Source: Gammaproteobacteria bacterium (lineage in GTDB: Bacteria; Pseudomonadota; Gammaproteobacteria; UBA5335; SLRW01). From it: DNA of 5,473 nt. Shown here one piece after another: positions 1 through 5,408 of the stretch. Within the stretch, counting starts at the first letter, position 1. Every line of letters starts with the position of its first letter. The notes below the pieces were generated by a model that was given only the letters and a program-made list of their open reading frames with translations, was not told the origin of the DNA and did not search any database. A program made the position numbers and the translations under genes. The stretch covers positions 1 to 5,473 of the forward strand of contig SLRW01000141.1 in assembly GCA_007130745.1 (NCBI GenBank), written 5' to 3'.

Positions 1-1741
1 ATTCATCGGCACTGTCGCCGCGCTCCGGAGACTCAAACCGCCAGCCGCCATCCGCGGTCATCTCCACATTCACCGCGTCGGTATCGCCGAACAGATTATG
101 CATATCCCCGAGGATTTCCTGATAGGCCCCGACCAGGAAAAAGCCCAGCAGGGCCGGCGCATCATCCGTCGGCAAATGCAGCGGCAAGGTGGCTGAAACA
201 GCCTCCTCATCGACGTAATGATCAATGCGCCCGTCCGAATCACAGGTCAAATCGTGGATCACCCCGCGGCAATCCGGTGCGCGCGTCAGCCCGGTGAGCG
301 GCATGATCGGGAAAATCTGGTTGATCGCCCACACATCGGGCAACGACTGGAACAGCGAGAAGTTGCAGAAAAACCGCGCGGCCAGCTTTTCTTCCAGCTG
401 ATCCAGCGCCTCCCTATGCGCACGATTGCCGGTATCCAGCCGTTCGCGCAGACCCATGCAGATGGCCATGTGCAGCTGTTCGGCATGGGCACGCTGGGTC
501 AAACTCAACCCGCCATGGGTAAACAGCGTCTGCGCCTCGGACAGCCAGTAGCCGGCATCATGCCAGATCTCCAGCGGCGAACGCTGATCCAGCGCCAACA
601 GGCCAGCCCACAAATCACGCAAAATCAAAGGATCATCCGGCCCCGGCGCCTGCGGCTGACTGTCGTGGTTTCCGGGCACTTCCACATCGATAACATTGGT
701 CAGCAACACCGCATGATGGGCCGTCATCGCCCGCCCGGCCTCGGTAATCAGGTCGGGATAATCCAGGCCGTGCTCCTCACAGGCCTCACACAGACCGCGC
801 ACAATGGCATTGGCATATTCACCCAAACTGTAATTCACGGAACAGAAACTGCGCGAGCGGGTACCTTCATAATCCACCCCAAGGCCACCGCCCACATCCA
901 CGTAATCGAGCCGGATGCCGAGACCATCAAGCTCCGCCAGATAACGCCCGGCCTCGCGCATCCCGCGCTGGATGTCACGAATATTGGTGATCTGTGAGCC
1001 CATGTGAAAATGCAGCAGACGCAAACTGTTCCCCAGCCCGGCCTGCCCCAGGCGCTCCACTGCAGTCAGCACCTGCTGCGCCGAAAGCCCGAACTTGGCC
1101 TTCTCACCGCCGGTGTTCTGCCAATTGCCGCTGCCAATGCTCGCCAGGCGCACCCGCACGCCCAGCAACGGCTCCACATCCAGCCGCCGCGACTCATCTA
1201 TCACCAGCGCCAACTCGGAAAGTTTCTCAATGACGATAAAAGCACGATGCCCCAACCGCCGGGCAATCAGGGCGCGGCGCACATACTCACGGTCCTTGTA
1301 GCCGTTACAAATAATAATACTGCCGGTCGGTGCCAGACCCAGCACAGCCATCAATTCCGGCTTGCTGCCGGCCTCCAGCCCTACGCGCTCGCCGCCATGG
1401 CGCACGATCTGTTCCACCACCGCATGCTGCTGATTAACCTTGACCGGATACACGGCCGTGTAGCGGCCATCATGGCCATGCTCACGCATGGCGCCGGCAA
1501 AGGCTTCCGCCATGGCGTCGACCCGGTCGCGCAGGATATCCACGAAGCGCACCAGCACCGGCAGGCTGAGCTGATGCTCGGCCAGGCCGGCGGCCAGCGC
1601 CGCCAGACTAACCTCGCCGCGAGCCGGATCACGCCTGGGCCGGGCCACCACCTCGCCACTGGCAGCTACATCAAAATAGCCCTCGCTCCACTGGGCCACG
1701 TTGTAGCGCCGGCGTGCCCGGTCAATATTCGATTCGCTCAT
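1..1741 (-). CDS. speA: Biosynthetic arginine decarboxylase SpeA, C-terminus cut by window edge
   Basis: PLP-dependent enzyme that decarboxylates L-arginine to agmatine, the first step of the arginine route to putrescine and spermidine; fold-III (alanine racemase-like barrel) decarboxylase, probably cytoplasmic. Translation from the ATG at 1741 gives 580 residues with no frameshift before the window edge. E. coli SpeA is 658 residues, so roughly the last 50 or more are missing. Visible motifs: YPVKVNQ with the PLP lysine at K101, LEAGSKPELMAVL, CNGYKDREY, the PLP region HFHMGSQ (244-250), DVGGGLGVDYEGTRS with the phosphate-binding glycines at 284-286, PDVWAINQIFPIMPL, the TCDSDG motif with the probable catalytic Cys500, and HNLFGDT near the cut end. 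The start matches the family N-terminus (ARRYNVAQWSEGYFDV) and follows an AAGAG-like ribosome site about 8 bases upstream. It diverges from speE, its pathway partner. Identity is near certain; the C-terminus cannot be assessed. Confidence 0.97.
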   Translation of the reverse strand, partial: MSESNIDRARRRYNVAQWSEGYFDVAASGEVVARPRRDPARGEVSLAALAAGLAEHQLSLPVLVRFVDILRDRVDAMAEAFAGAMREHGHDGRYTAVYPVKVNQQHAVVEQIVRHGGERVGLEAGSKPELMAVLGLAPTGSIIICNGYKDREYVRRALIARRLGHRAFIVIEKLSELALVIDESRRLDVEPLLGVRVRLASIGSGNWQNTGGEKAKFGLSAQQVLTAVERLGQAGLGNSLRLLHFHMGSQITNIRDIQRGMREAGRYLAELDGLGIRLDYVDVGGGLGVDYEGTRSRSFCSVNYSLGEYANAIVRGLCEACEEHGLDYPDLITEAGRAMTAHHAVLLTNVIDVEVPGNHDSQPQAPGPDDPLILRDLWAGLLALDQRSPLEIWHDAGYWLSEAQTLFTHGGLSLTQRAHAEQLHMAICMGLRERLDTGNRAHREALDQLEEKLAARFFCNFSLFQSLPDVWAINQIFPIMPLTGLTRAPDCRGVIHDLTCDSDGRIDHYVDEEAVSATLPLHLPTDDAPALLGFFLVGAYQEILGDMHNLFGDTDAVNVEMTADGGWRFESPERGDSADE

Positions 1742-1791
1742 GCGCGGTCTCTTTACTCTTTGCGGTGAAGACGCAGGATAAAGCTTTTCAG

Positions 1792-1812
1792 GCCGGCTTG
1801 CCCGCAACCGGC
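1792..1812. repeat. GC-rich inverted repeat in the speA/speE intergenic region
   Basis: GCCGG (1792-1796), a bulged C, then TTG (1798-1800), pairs with CAA (1805-1807) and CCGGC (1808-1812) around the four-base loop CCCG: eight base pairs with one bulge. It covers the place where a -35 element for speE would lie, and it would be at or near the 5' end of the speA transcript if speA uses the minus-strand -10 at 1822-1827. It could be a regulator binding site or a 5' stabilising hairpin. It lacks a T-run, so it is not a convincing intrinsic terminator. The repeat is seen directly; its role is inferred. Confidence 0.5.
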
Positions 1813-1823
1813 GTCACAACCGT

Positions 1824-1829
1824 TATAAT
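1824..1829 (+). promoter_or_regulatory. Candidate speE -10 element, overlapping a minus-strand -10 for speA
   Basis: The plus strand reads a perfect TATAAT at 1824-1829, 77 bases before the speE start, which implies a leader of about 70 bases. The -35 is poor: the best match, TTGCCC at 1798-1803, has a 20-base spacer, and hexamers at normal spacing match badly, so an activator may be needed. The core TTATAA is palindromic, and the minus strand reads TATAAC at 1827-1822, a 5/6 match placed correctly for speA, again with a weak -35 (TGGTCT at 1850-1845). Divergent transcription from overlapping -10 elements is plausible but not demonstrated. Confidence 0.5.
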
Positions 1830-1842
1830 CCCCTGCTACCTC

Positions 1843-1900
1843 TCAGACCACTCCCCACCTGTCCCGGTGTCGTCTGAAAACTTCAAACTGAAAACGGTCT
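1843..1900 (+). promoter_or_regulatory. speE 5' leader with alternative pairings
   Basis: TCAGAC (1843-1848) is exactly complementary to GTCTGA (1872-1877), enclosing an inner stem CACC (1856-1859)/GGTG (1866-1869). The same left arm can instead pair as AGACC (1845-1849) with GGTCT (1896-1900), which lies where a ribosome-binding site would be, just before the ATG at 1907. The two pairings exclude each other. The leader also has an 8-base direct repeat CTGAAAAC at 1874-1881 and 1888-1895 in an A-rich stretch, and no Shine-Dalgarno match. Translational control of speE, possibly polyamine-sensitive, is speculative; no known riboswitch class was recognised. Confidence 0.3.
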
Positions 1901-1906
1901 TTTCAT

Positions 1907-2797
1907 ATGCAACGCGATGAGAACTGGTTCCACGAAGTCGACGATGTCGCCGGCTGCGCCTTTTCGCTGAAAGTACGCGAGCACCTGCACAGCGAGAAAA
2001 GCGAATGGCAGCAGATCGATATCTACGAAACCGAAAGCTTCGGCACACTGATGGCCATAGACGGCTTCATCATGCTCAGCGACCGGGACAACTTTCTCTA
2101 CCATGAGATGATGACTCATCCCGCGCTGTTCAGTCACCCGCAGCCGCGCAACGTGGTGATTATCGGCGGCGGCGACTGTGGCACTCTGCGCGAAGTCCTG
2201 CGCCACGAGGAAGTCGAACAGGCCACCCAGGTCGAACTCGACGAGCGCGTGACCCGGCTGGCCGAGCAGTACTTCCCCGAGCTGTGTGAAGCCAACAACG
2301 ACCCGCGGGCGCATTTTTATTTCGGCGACGGCATCCAGTGGATGCGGGAGGCAAGCCCCGACAGCATTGATGTGATTATCGTTGACAGCACCGACCCTGT
2401 GGGGCCGGCGGTGGGTCTGTTCTCCAGGGAATTCTATGCCGATTGCGCCAGCGCCCTGCGAGGCGGCGGCCTGCTCATTCAGCAGAGCGAATCTCCGCTC
2501 TACCACATGCCCATCCTGCTACAGATGAATGCCGCCATGCGCGAGGGGGGATTTTCCGACGTACGCCATCTGCACTACCCGCAGCCGGTTTATCCTTCCG
2601 GCTGGTGGAGTGCCACCATGGCAGGACTCGATGGCCCCGTACGGCCCGTGCGGGTGCCTGATGATTTGCCGCCGTTCGAAACCCGCTACTACTCCGGCCC
2701 CATGCACCACGCAGCGCTGACCCTGCCGCCATTCATGCGCCGCGCGGTGGCGCAGGGAGAATACCGCCCTGCAGATGTGGGCGAGCCGGAAGCGTAG
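1907..2797 (+). CDS. speE: Polyamine aminopropyltransferase (spermidine synthase)
   Basis: Transfers the aminopropyl group of decarboxylated S-adenosylmethionine to putrescine, giving spermidine and methylthioadenosine; cytoplasmic. The 296-residue product is family length (E. coli SpeE is about 288). An N-terminal beta domain (about 1-60) with WFHE and a FGTLMAIDG segment precedes the Rossmann-type methyltransferase fold. The nucleotide-binding loop is VVIIGGGDCGTLREVLRH (83-100), followed by VELD (109-112), FGDG (139-142), the active-site stretch DSTDPVGPA with D160 and D163, QQSESP (192-197), and YPSGWWS near 229-235. Cys91 stands where the E. coli enzyme and many homologues have Gly (GGGDG). 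The ATG within CATATG gives the expected N-terminus, although no Shine-Dalgarno precedes it. It diverges from speA and converges on the DUF4124 gene with only 14 bases between stops. Confidence 0.96.
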   Translation: MQRDENWFHEVDDVAGCAFSLKVREHLHSEKSEWQQIDIYETESFGTLMAIDGFIMLSDRDNFLYHEMMTHPALFSHPQPRNVVIIGGGDCGTLREVLRHEEVEQATQVELDERVTRLAEQYFPELCEANNDPRAHFYFGDGIQWMREASPDSIDVIIVDSTDPVGPAVGLFSREFYADCASALRGGGLLIQQSESPLYHMPILLQMNAAMREGGFSDVRHLHYPQPVYPSGWWSATMAGLDGPVRPVRVPDDLPPFETRYYSGPMHHAALTLPPFMRRAVAQGEYRPADVGEPEA

Positions 2798-2811
2798 ATT
2801 GCCGAGCAGCG

Positions 2812-3207
2812 CTAGTTGCAGGCGCGATCAACGATGCCCTGCATGCGATCTATTTCAGCCTGGCGCTCGGCCTCGGTCAGTATCTCCTCGCCGCCGTCCT
2901 CGGTTTCACGGAACAAAAACTCGGACTGCTGGTACTCGGCAAGCATGCGCCGGGCCTCGGCACAGCGGGCTTCCTGCTCGGCCTGGGCCTCGGCATCAGG
3001 CGCACCGCCCTCCCCGGCCTCCTCAGCTTCTTCGCCCCATGCCGGGCCGTCATCCAGGCGTTCGGCCTCAGGTGAAGGGCGTCGATCACTGTAAATAATC
3101 TCGCCGTGTTCATCGATCCAGCGATAGACTGTGCCGGCATTAACCACACTCGTGCCCACCACTGCAATCATCAATCCCGCAACTACCAGCCAGTGACTGA
3201 GTTTCAT
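2812..3207 (-). CDS. DUF4124 domain protein with signal peptide, probably periplasmic
   Basis: A 131-residue protein. Residues 1-24 form a typical signal peptide: MKLSHW, a hydrophobic core (LVVAGLMIAVVGTSVV), and a likely cleavage after VNA. A short DUF4124 segment follows, YRWIDEHGEIIYSDRRP (29-44), matching the family pattern YRWvDenG..hYSDrP. The rest is a very acidic, Glu/Ala-rich linker (about 45-80) and a helical charged tail with two cysteines, C82 and C130, near its ends. The molecular function of DUF4124 proteins is unknown; they are common in gammaproteobacterial envelopes. The start at 3207 is chosen because AGGAG lies just upstream and the signal peptide begins there; the frame extends further upstream, but that extension would bury the signal sequence. 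It lies downstream of fetB on the same strand with its own likely promoter. C82 and C130 could form a disulfide, which is inference. Confidence 0.85.
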   Translation of the reverse strand: MKLSHWLVVAGLMIAVVGTSVVNAGTVYRWIDEHGEIIYSDRRPSPEAERLDDGPAWGEEAEEAGEGGAPDAEAQAEQEARCAEARRMLAEYQQSEFLFRETEDGGEEILTEAERQAEIDRMQGIVDRACN

Positions 3208-3260
3208 AACTGCTCCTGTTCCGGCCAGAGGCCAACGATCAATTACCATAAACTCCACCG

Positions 3261-3288
3261 AGTATAGCCATTGTGACCGCCATGGGAA
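3261..3288 (-). promoter_or_regulatory. Candidate sigma-70 promoter for the DUF4124 gene
   Basis: The minus strand reads TTCCCA (3288-3283, 4/6 to TTGACA), a 16-base spacer, then TATACT (3266-3261, 5/6 to TATAAT). Transcription would start near 3254, giving a leader of about 46 bases to the ATG at 3207. It lies in the 97-base gap after fetB and supports independent expression of the small gene. The match is by eye only. Confidence 0.45.
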
Positions 3289-3294
3289 ATGCCC

Positions 3295-3316
3295 GCCAGG
3301 GTCGTCACGACCCGGC
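3295..3316 (-). repeat. Hairpin centred on the fetB stop codon
   Basis: On the minus strand GCCGGGTCG and CGACCC(T)GGC pair around the three-base loop TGA: nine base pairs with a single bulged T. The loop is exactly the fetB stop codon (3307-3305). No run of T follows, so it is not a standard Rho-independent terminator. It may stabilise the fetAB mRNA 3' end or act with Rho. It precedes the candidate DUF4124 promoter, so it is well placed to separate the two transcription units. Confidence 0.5.
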
Positions 3317-4126
3317 AGACTCCCGGCCACGCAAACGGGTGCGGTCCAGTCGCAAGCGCTGGCGCTCATCAAACAGCCGCCTCGCACCCAACCATACCGC
3401 CGCGAGGGTGCCGAAACCGGTGCCGGCGGTAATCAGGAACATCACCAGAATCTGGTATTTCACCGCCTCCATGGGCGGGGAACCCGCCAGTATCTGACCG
3501 GTCATCATTCCCGGCAGACTAACGATGCCGGCCACCGCCATAGCGTTGATGCTGGGGATCATGCCATTGCGCATGCTGTGTCGACGAATATCGCGCACTG
3601 CCTCGGCCGCCGTCTCGCCCAGCATCAGTCGTTGCTCGATAATCGCACGCTGATCCCAGGCGTTCTGTGTCAGCCGGTCCAGCGCCAGGGCAATACCGGT
3701 CATGGTATTACCCAGCACCATGCCCAGCAGCGGAATAGCATATTGCGGCGTATACCAGGGCTCGGGCCCGATCACCGCCAGCAGGGCAAACAAAGTCATG
3801 GTGAAGGAGGACACAAACATCGACAGCGTGCCCACACCAAAACCCCACCAGCCGGAAAAACGGCGCTCCTGTTGCGCCATTGCCTCGCGCCCGGCCACCA
3901 GCAACATGACTACCGAGATCAGCGCTACCCACACCAGATGCTGCTGCTCAAAAACCGCCGTGAGAATCAGGCCTACCAGCAGCAACTGCACCACCGTGCG
4001 CGCGCCGGATATCATCAGATCATTGCCCAGCCCCAGCCGCATGCGCCAGGACAGCAGCGCCAGCAACAAAATCAGGGCCGCAGCCATGCCGAGGTCCAGC
4101 GGTGACAGCAGGATCAACTCCGTCAT
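3305..4126 (-). CDS. fetB: FetB-type iron export ABC permease (UPF0014 family)
   Basis: Inner-membrane permease partner of FetA; in E. coli FetAB exports iron and protects against oxidative stress. The 273-residue product (E. coli FetB is about 259) is strongly hydrophobic, with roughly seven membrane segments near 11-27, 43-59, 63-79, 96-120, 129-149, 190-212 and 222-250. Family features include GARTVVQLLLVG (41-52), a VAGREAM motif (77-83), the GMVLGNTMTGIALALDRL stretch (135-152), a cytoplasmic helix EQRLMLGETAAEAVR that may be the coupling segment, and AGIVSLPGMMTGQILAGSPP (199-218), the most diagnostic. The C-terminus is Arg-rich and cytoplasmic. The ATG at 4126 is chosen because AGGAGG (4136-4131) lies four bases upstream and the fetA stop overlaps it as ATGA; the longer upstream frame only repeats fetA DNA in another frame. 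Translation is probably coupled to fetA. The substrate is inferred from the family, so another metal is possible. Confidence 0.92.
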   Translation of the reverse strand: MTELILLSPLDLGMAAALILLLALLSWRMRLGLGNDLMISGARTVVQLLLVGLILTAVFEQQHLVWVALISVVMLLVAGREAMAQQERRFSGWWGFGVGTLSMFVSSFTMTLFALLAVIGPEPWYTPQYAIPLLGMVLGNTMTGIALALDRLTQNAWDQRAIIEQRLMLGETAAEAVRDIRRHSMRNGMIPSINAMAVAGIVSLPGMMTGQILAGSPPMEAVKYQILVMFLITAGTGFGTLAAVWLGARRLFDERQRLRLDRTRLRGRESAGS

Positions 4127-4716
4127 GCCGCCTCCTGTTCCAACCGGCCCTTTACCATCTGATAATGGCAGTCGGCGACTCGTACTCGCTGCGTCCCGGC
4201 ATGACTGACCCACACCACCATGGCCTGATGCCGGGTGCGGTAATCCGCCACCAGCGCCTCCACCCAACCGGCGCTGGCCTCATCCAGATTGGCCGTGGGC
4301 TCATCCAGCAACAGCACCCGCGGCTGACGAGCCAGAGCGCGCAACAGGGCAAGTCGCTGTTTCTCGCCACTGGACAAACGTTGCACGGGCCATTGCCAGA
4401 CATCCGCGCCAAAACCCAGCCGTGCAGGATCCACATTCGCTTGCGGAGGAAAATGTTCAGATACTGTGGCCGCCCACCACTGCGGTTCCGCCGGCAGCAG
4501 TTGCACCCCACGCCGCCAGCACTCAGCCGGCACAAGATACGCAGGCGTTCCATCCAGCAGGATTTCACCCTGCCAGGGATCAAGGTCGGCAATAGCGCGA
4601 AGCAACAAGCTTTTGCCCGAACCCGAGGCGCCGGATATGGCCACACACTGGCCCGCTGTCACCTTGAACGACACCGGCCCGATCACGGCGGTACTCAGAT
4701 CACGGATTTCGAGCAT
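4123..4716 (-). CDS. fetA: FetA-type ABC transporter ATPase
   Basis: Cytoplasmic nucleotide-binding subunit that powers FetB. The 197-residue reading is short for the family (E. coli FetA is about 225). Walker A is GASGSGKS (29-36), the signature is LSSGEKQR (114-121), Walker B is VLLLDE with catalytic E139, the D-loop is ANLD (142-145), and the switch histidine is H172 in WVSHAG. The Q-loop position, judged by alignment with FetA's CAQTP, reads LPAEPQWW (74-81): the glutamine is replaced, probably by Ala76. The helical domain between Q-loop and signature is short. The ATG at 4716 is chosen for its AGGA seven bases upstream and the normal family N-terminus MLEIRDLS. An in-frame ATG at 4788 would add 24 residues, but it overlaps the neighbouring gene's start and has a poorer ribosome site. 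It ends within the fetB start (ATGA overlap). Confidence 0.92.
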   Translation of the reverse strand: MLEIRDLSTAVIGPVSFKVTAGQCVAISGASGSGKSLLLRAIADLDPWQGEILLDGTPAYLVPAECWRRGVQLLPAEPQWWAATVSEHFPPQANVDPARLGFGADVWQWPVQRLSSGEKQRLALLRALARQPRVLLLDEPTANLDEASAGWVEALVADYRTRHQAMVVWVSHAGTQRVRVADCHYQMVKGRLEQEAA

Positions 4717-4786
4717 GGCATAATCCTGCTGAAAGGCCTGCAGAAAGCGTGCAGACCGGAGCAAACCAGCCAGGAGTAAGCTGTTC

Positions 4787-5023
4787 ATGCCCCCTGAAAC
4801 CGGCAGGCGACGCCGTCCCCGAGTACTGACGCTGGCGGCCGGCGAGTATCACTGGTGTGGTTGCGGACGCGCGCCCGACAGCCTTTGCCCGCATGAGCCA
4901 CGGGCGCCAAACTGCCAGCGACTGCGCTTCACGCTTGCCCGCCGCGAGACCGTCTGGTTATGCCCCTGCGGCGCCACCACCACGCCACCCTGGTGCGACG
5001 GCAGCAGTCACAACAAACAATAA
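4787..5023 (+). CDS. Small divergent CDGSH-type iron-sulfur protein with two altered sites
   Basis: A 78-residue cysteine-rich protein, probably cytoplasmic. CDGSH domains bind a [2Fe-2S] cluster by three Cys and one His; bacterial versions are often small tandem proteins whose function is mostly unknown. The second half reads CPCGATTTPPWCDGSSH: C59, C61 and C70 fit CxCxx(S/T)xxxPxC exactly, but one extra Ser places the ligand at H75 rather than 74. The first half, YHWCGCGRAPDSLCPH, aligns at its CxCGR start (C24, C26), but C34 comes one residue early and is followed by P-H36 instead of DGSH; C43 is an additional cysteine. The N-terminus is basic (RRRRPR). AGGAG at 4772-4776, ten bases before the ATG, supports the start. 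It diverges from fetA (70 bases between starts) and converges on the PII gene. Family membership is good; whether both sites bind clusters is uncertain. Confidence 0.82.
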   Translation: MPPETGRRRRPRVLTLAAGEYHWCGCGRAPDSLCPHEPRAPNCQRLRFTLARRETVWLCPCGATTTPPWCDGSSHNKQ

Positions 5024-5069
5024 AGACCCGGGAGCCCCGCCAAGACGCGACGAATTAATCAGCGTTTCC

Positions 5070-5408
5070 CTAGAGTGCGTCCGGCCCGGTTTCACCGGTG
5101 CGGATGCGAACCACCTGATCCACACTGTACACAAACACCTTGCCATCCCCGATCTTGCCGGTCTTGGCGGTGTTGGCGATGGCATCAAGCACCCGCTCCA
5201 CTTCACCATCATCAACCGCCACTTCCAGTTTCACCTTGGGCAGGAAGTCGACCACGTATTCAGCGCCGCGATAAAGCTCCGTGTGTCCTTTCTGGCGGCC
5301 GAAGCCCTTGACCTCGGTCACCGTCATGCCCTGGATGCCGATCTCGGACAGCGCCGTACGCACATCATCCAGGCGAAAGGGCTTGATAATCGCCACCACC
5401 ATCTTCAT
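5070..5408 (-). CDS. glnK: Nitrogen regulatory protein PII (GlnK/GlnB family)
   Basis: Trimeric cytoplasmic signal protein that senses ATP/ADP and 2-oxoglutarate and, depending on paralogue, controls the AmtB ammonium channel, glutamine synthetase adenylylation or the NtrB kinase. At 112 residues it has exact family length. Motifs: MKMVVAIIKPFRLDDVRTAL at the N-terminus, TEVKGFGRQKGHTELYRGAEY (31-51) forming the T-loop with the uridylylation site Tyr51, then VDFLPKVKLEV, TGKIGDGKVFV (83-93, the B-loop) and the C-terminal RIRTGE. The IGIQGMTVTEVKGFGRQKGH stretch and DAL ending resemble Pseudomonas-type GlnK; GlnB cannot be excluded, and the symbol is tentative. A strong GAGGAG lies eight bases before the ATG. 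No amtB follows: the downstream neighbour is convergent, so on this side the gene is monocistronic. Confidence 0.95.
   Translation of the reverse strand: MKMVVAIIKPFRLDDVRTALSEIGIQGMTVTEVKGFGRQKGHTELYRGAEYVVDFLPKVKLEVAVDDGEVERVLDAIANTAKTGKIGDGKVFVYSVDQVVRIRTGETGPDAL

Noticed and set aside
218..1768. Two long plus-strand open frames (218-997 and 1004-1768) in the same frame with a single stop between them.
   Set aside because: They are codon-aligned antisense of speA. Stops there need Leu TTA/CTA or Ser TCA in speA, which are rare in GC-rich genes, so long open frames are expected. The proteins are low-complexity and rich in His, Gln, Arg and Pro, with no family resemblance.
1714..1920. 68-residue plus-strand open frame through the speA-speE spacer, a possible leader peptide.
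   Set aside because: It begins inside antisense speA, upstream of the likely promoter, runs past the speE start in another frame, and has no ribosome site.
1883..2506. 207-residue minus-strand open frame across speE.
   Set aside because: It is codon-aligned antisense of the well-supported speE, with no recognisable domain.
2775..3098. Plus-strand open frames of 107 and 92 residues opposite the DUF4124 gene.
   Set aside because: The minus strand carries a signal peptide, the DUF4124 motif and a good ribosome site; the plus frames are Arg/Pro or Ser/Ala low-complexity shadows.
3578..4779. Plus-strand open frames of 175 and 225 residues opposite fetB and fetA.
   Set aside because: Both are in antisense register with the fetB and fetA codons and have shadow-like composition.
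4717..4788. FetA start at 4788, giving a 24-residue N-terminal extension.
   Set aside because: The ATG at 4716 has a better ribosome site and gives the usual ABC ATPase N-terminus; the longer form would overlap the start of the divergent gene.
5024..5069. Possible bidirectional terminator between the CDGSH-type gene and the PII gene.
   Set aside because: Only a four-pair stem (CGGG/CCCG) is present, with no proper T-run in either direction.
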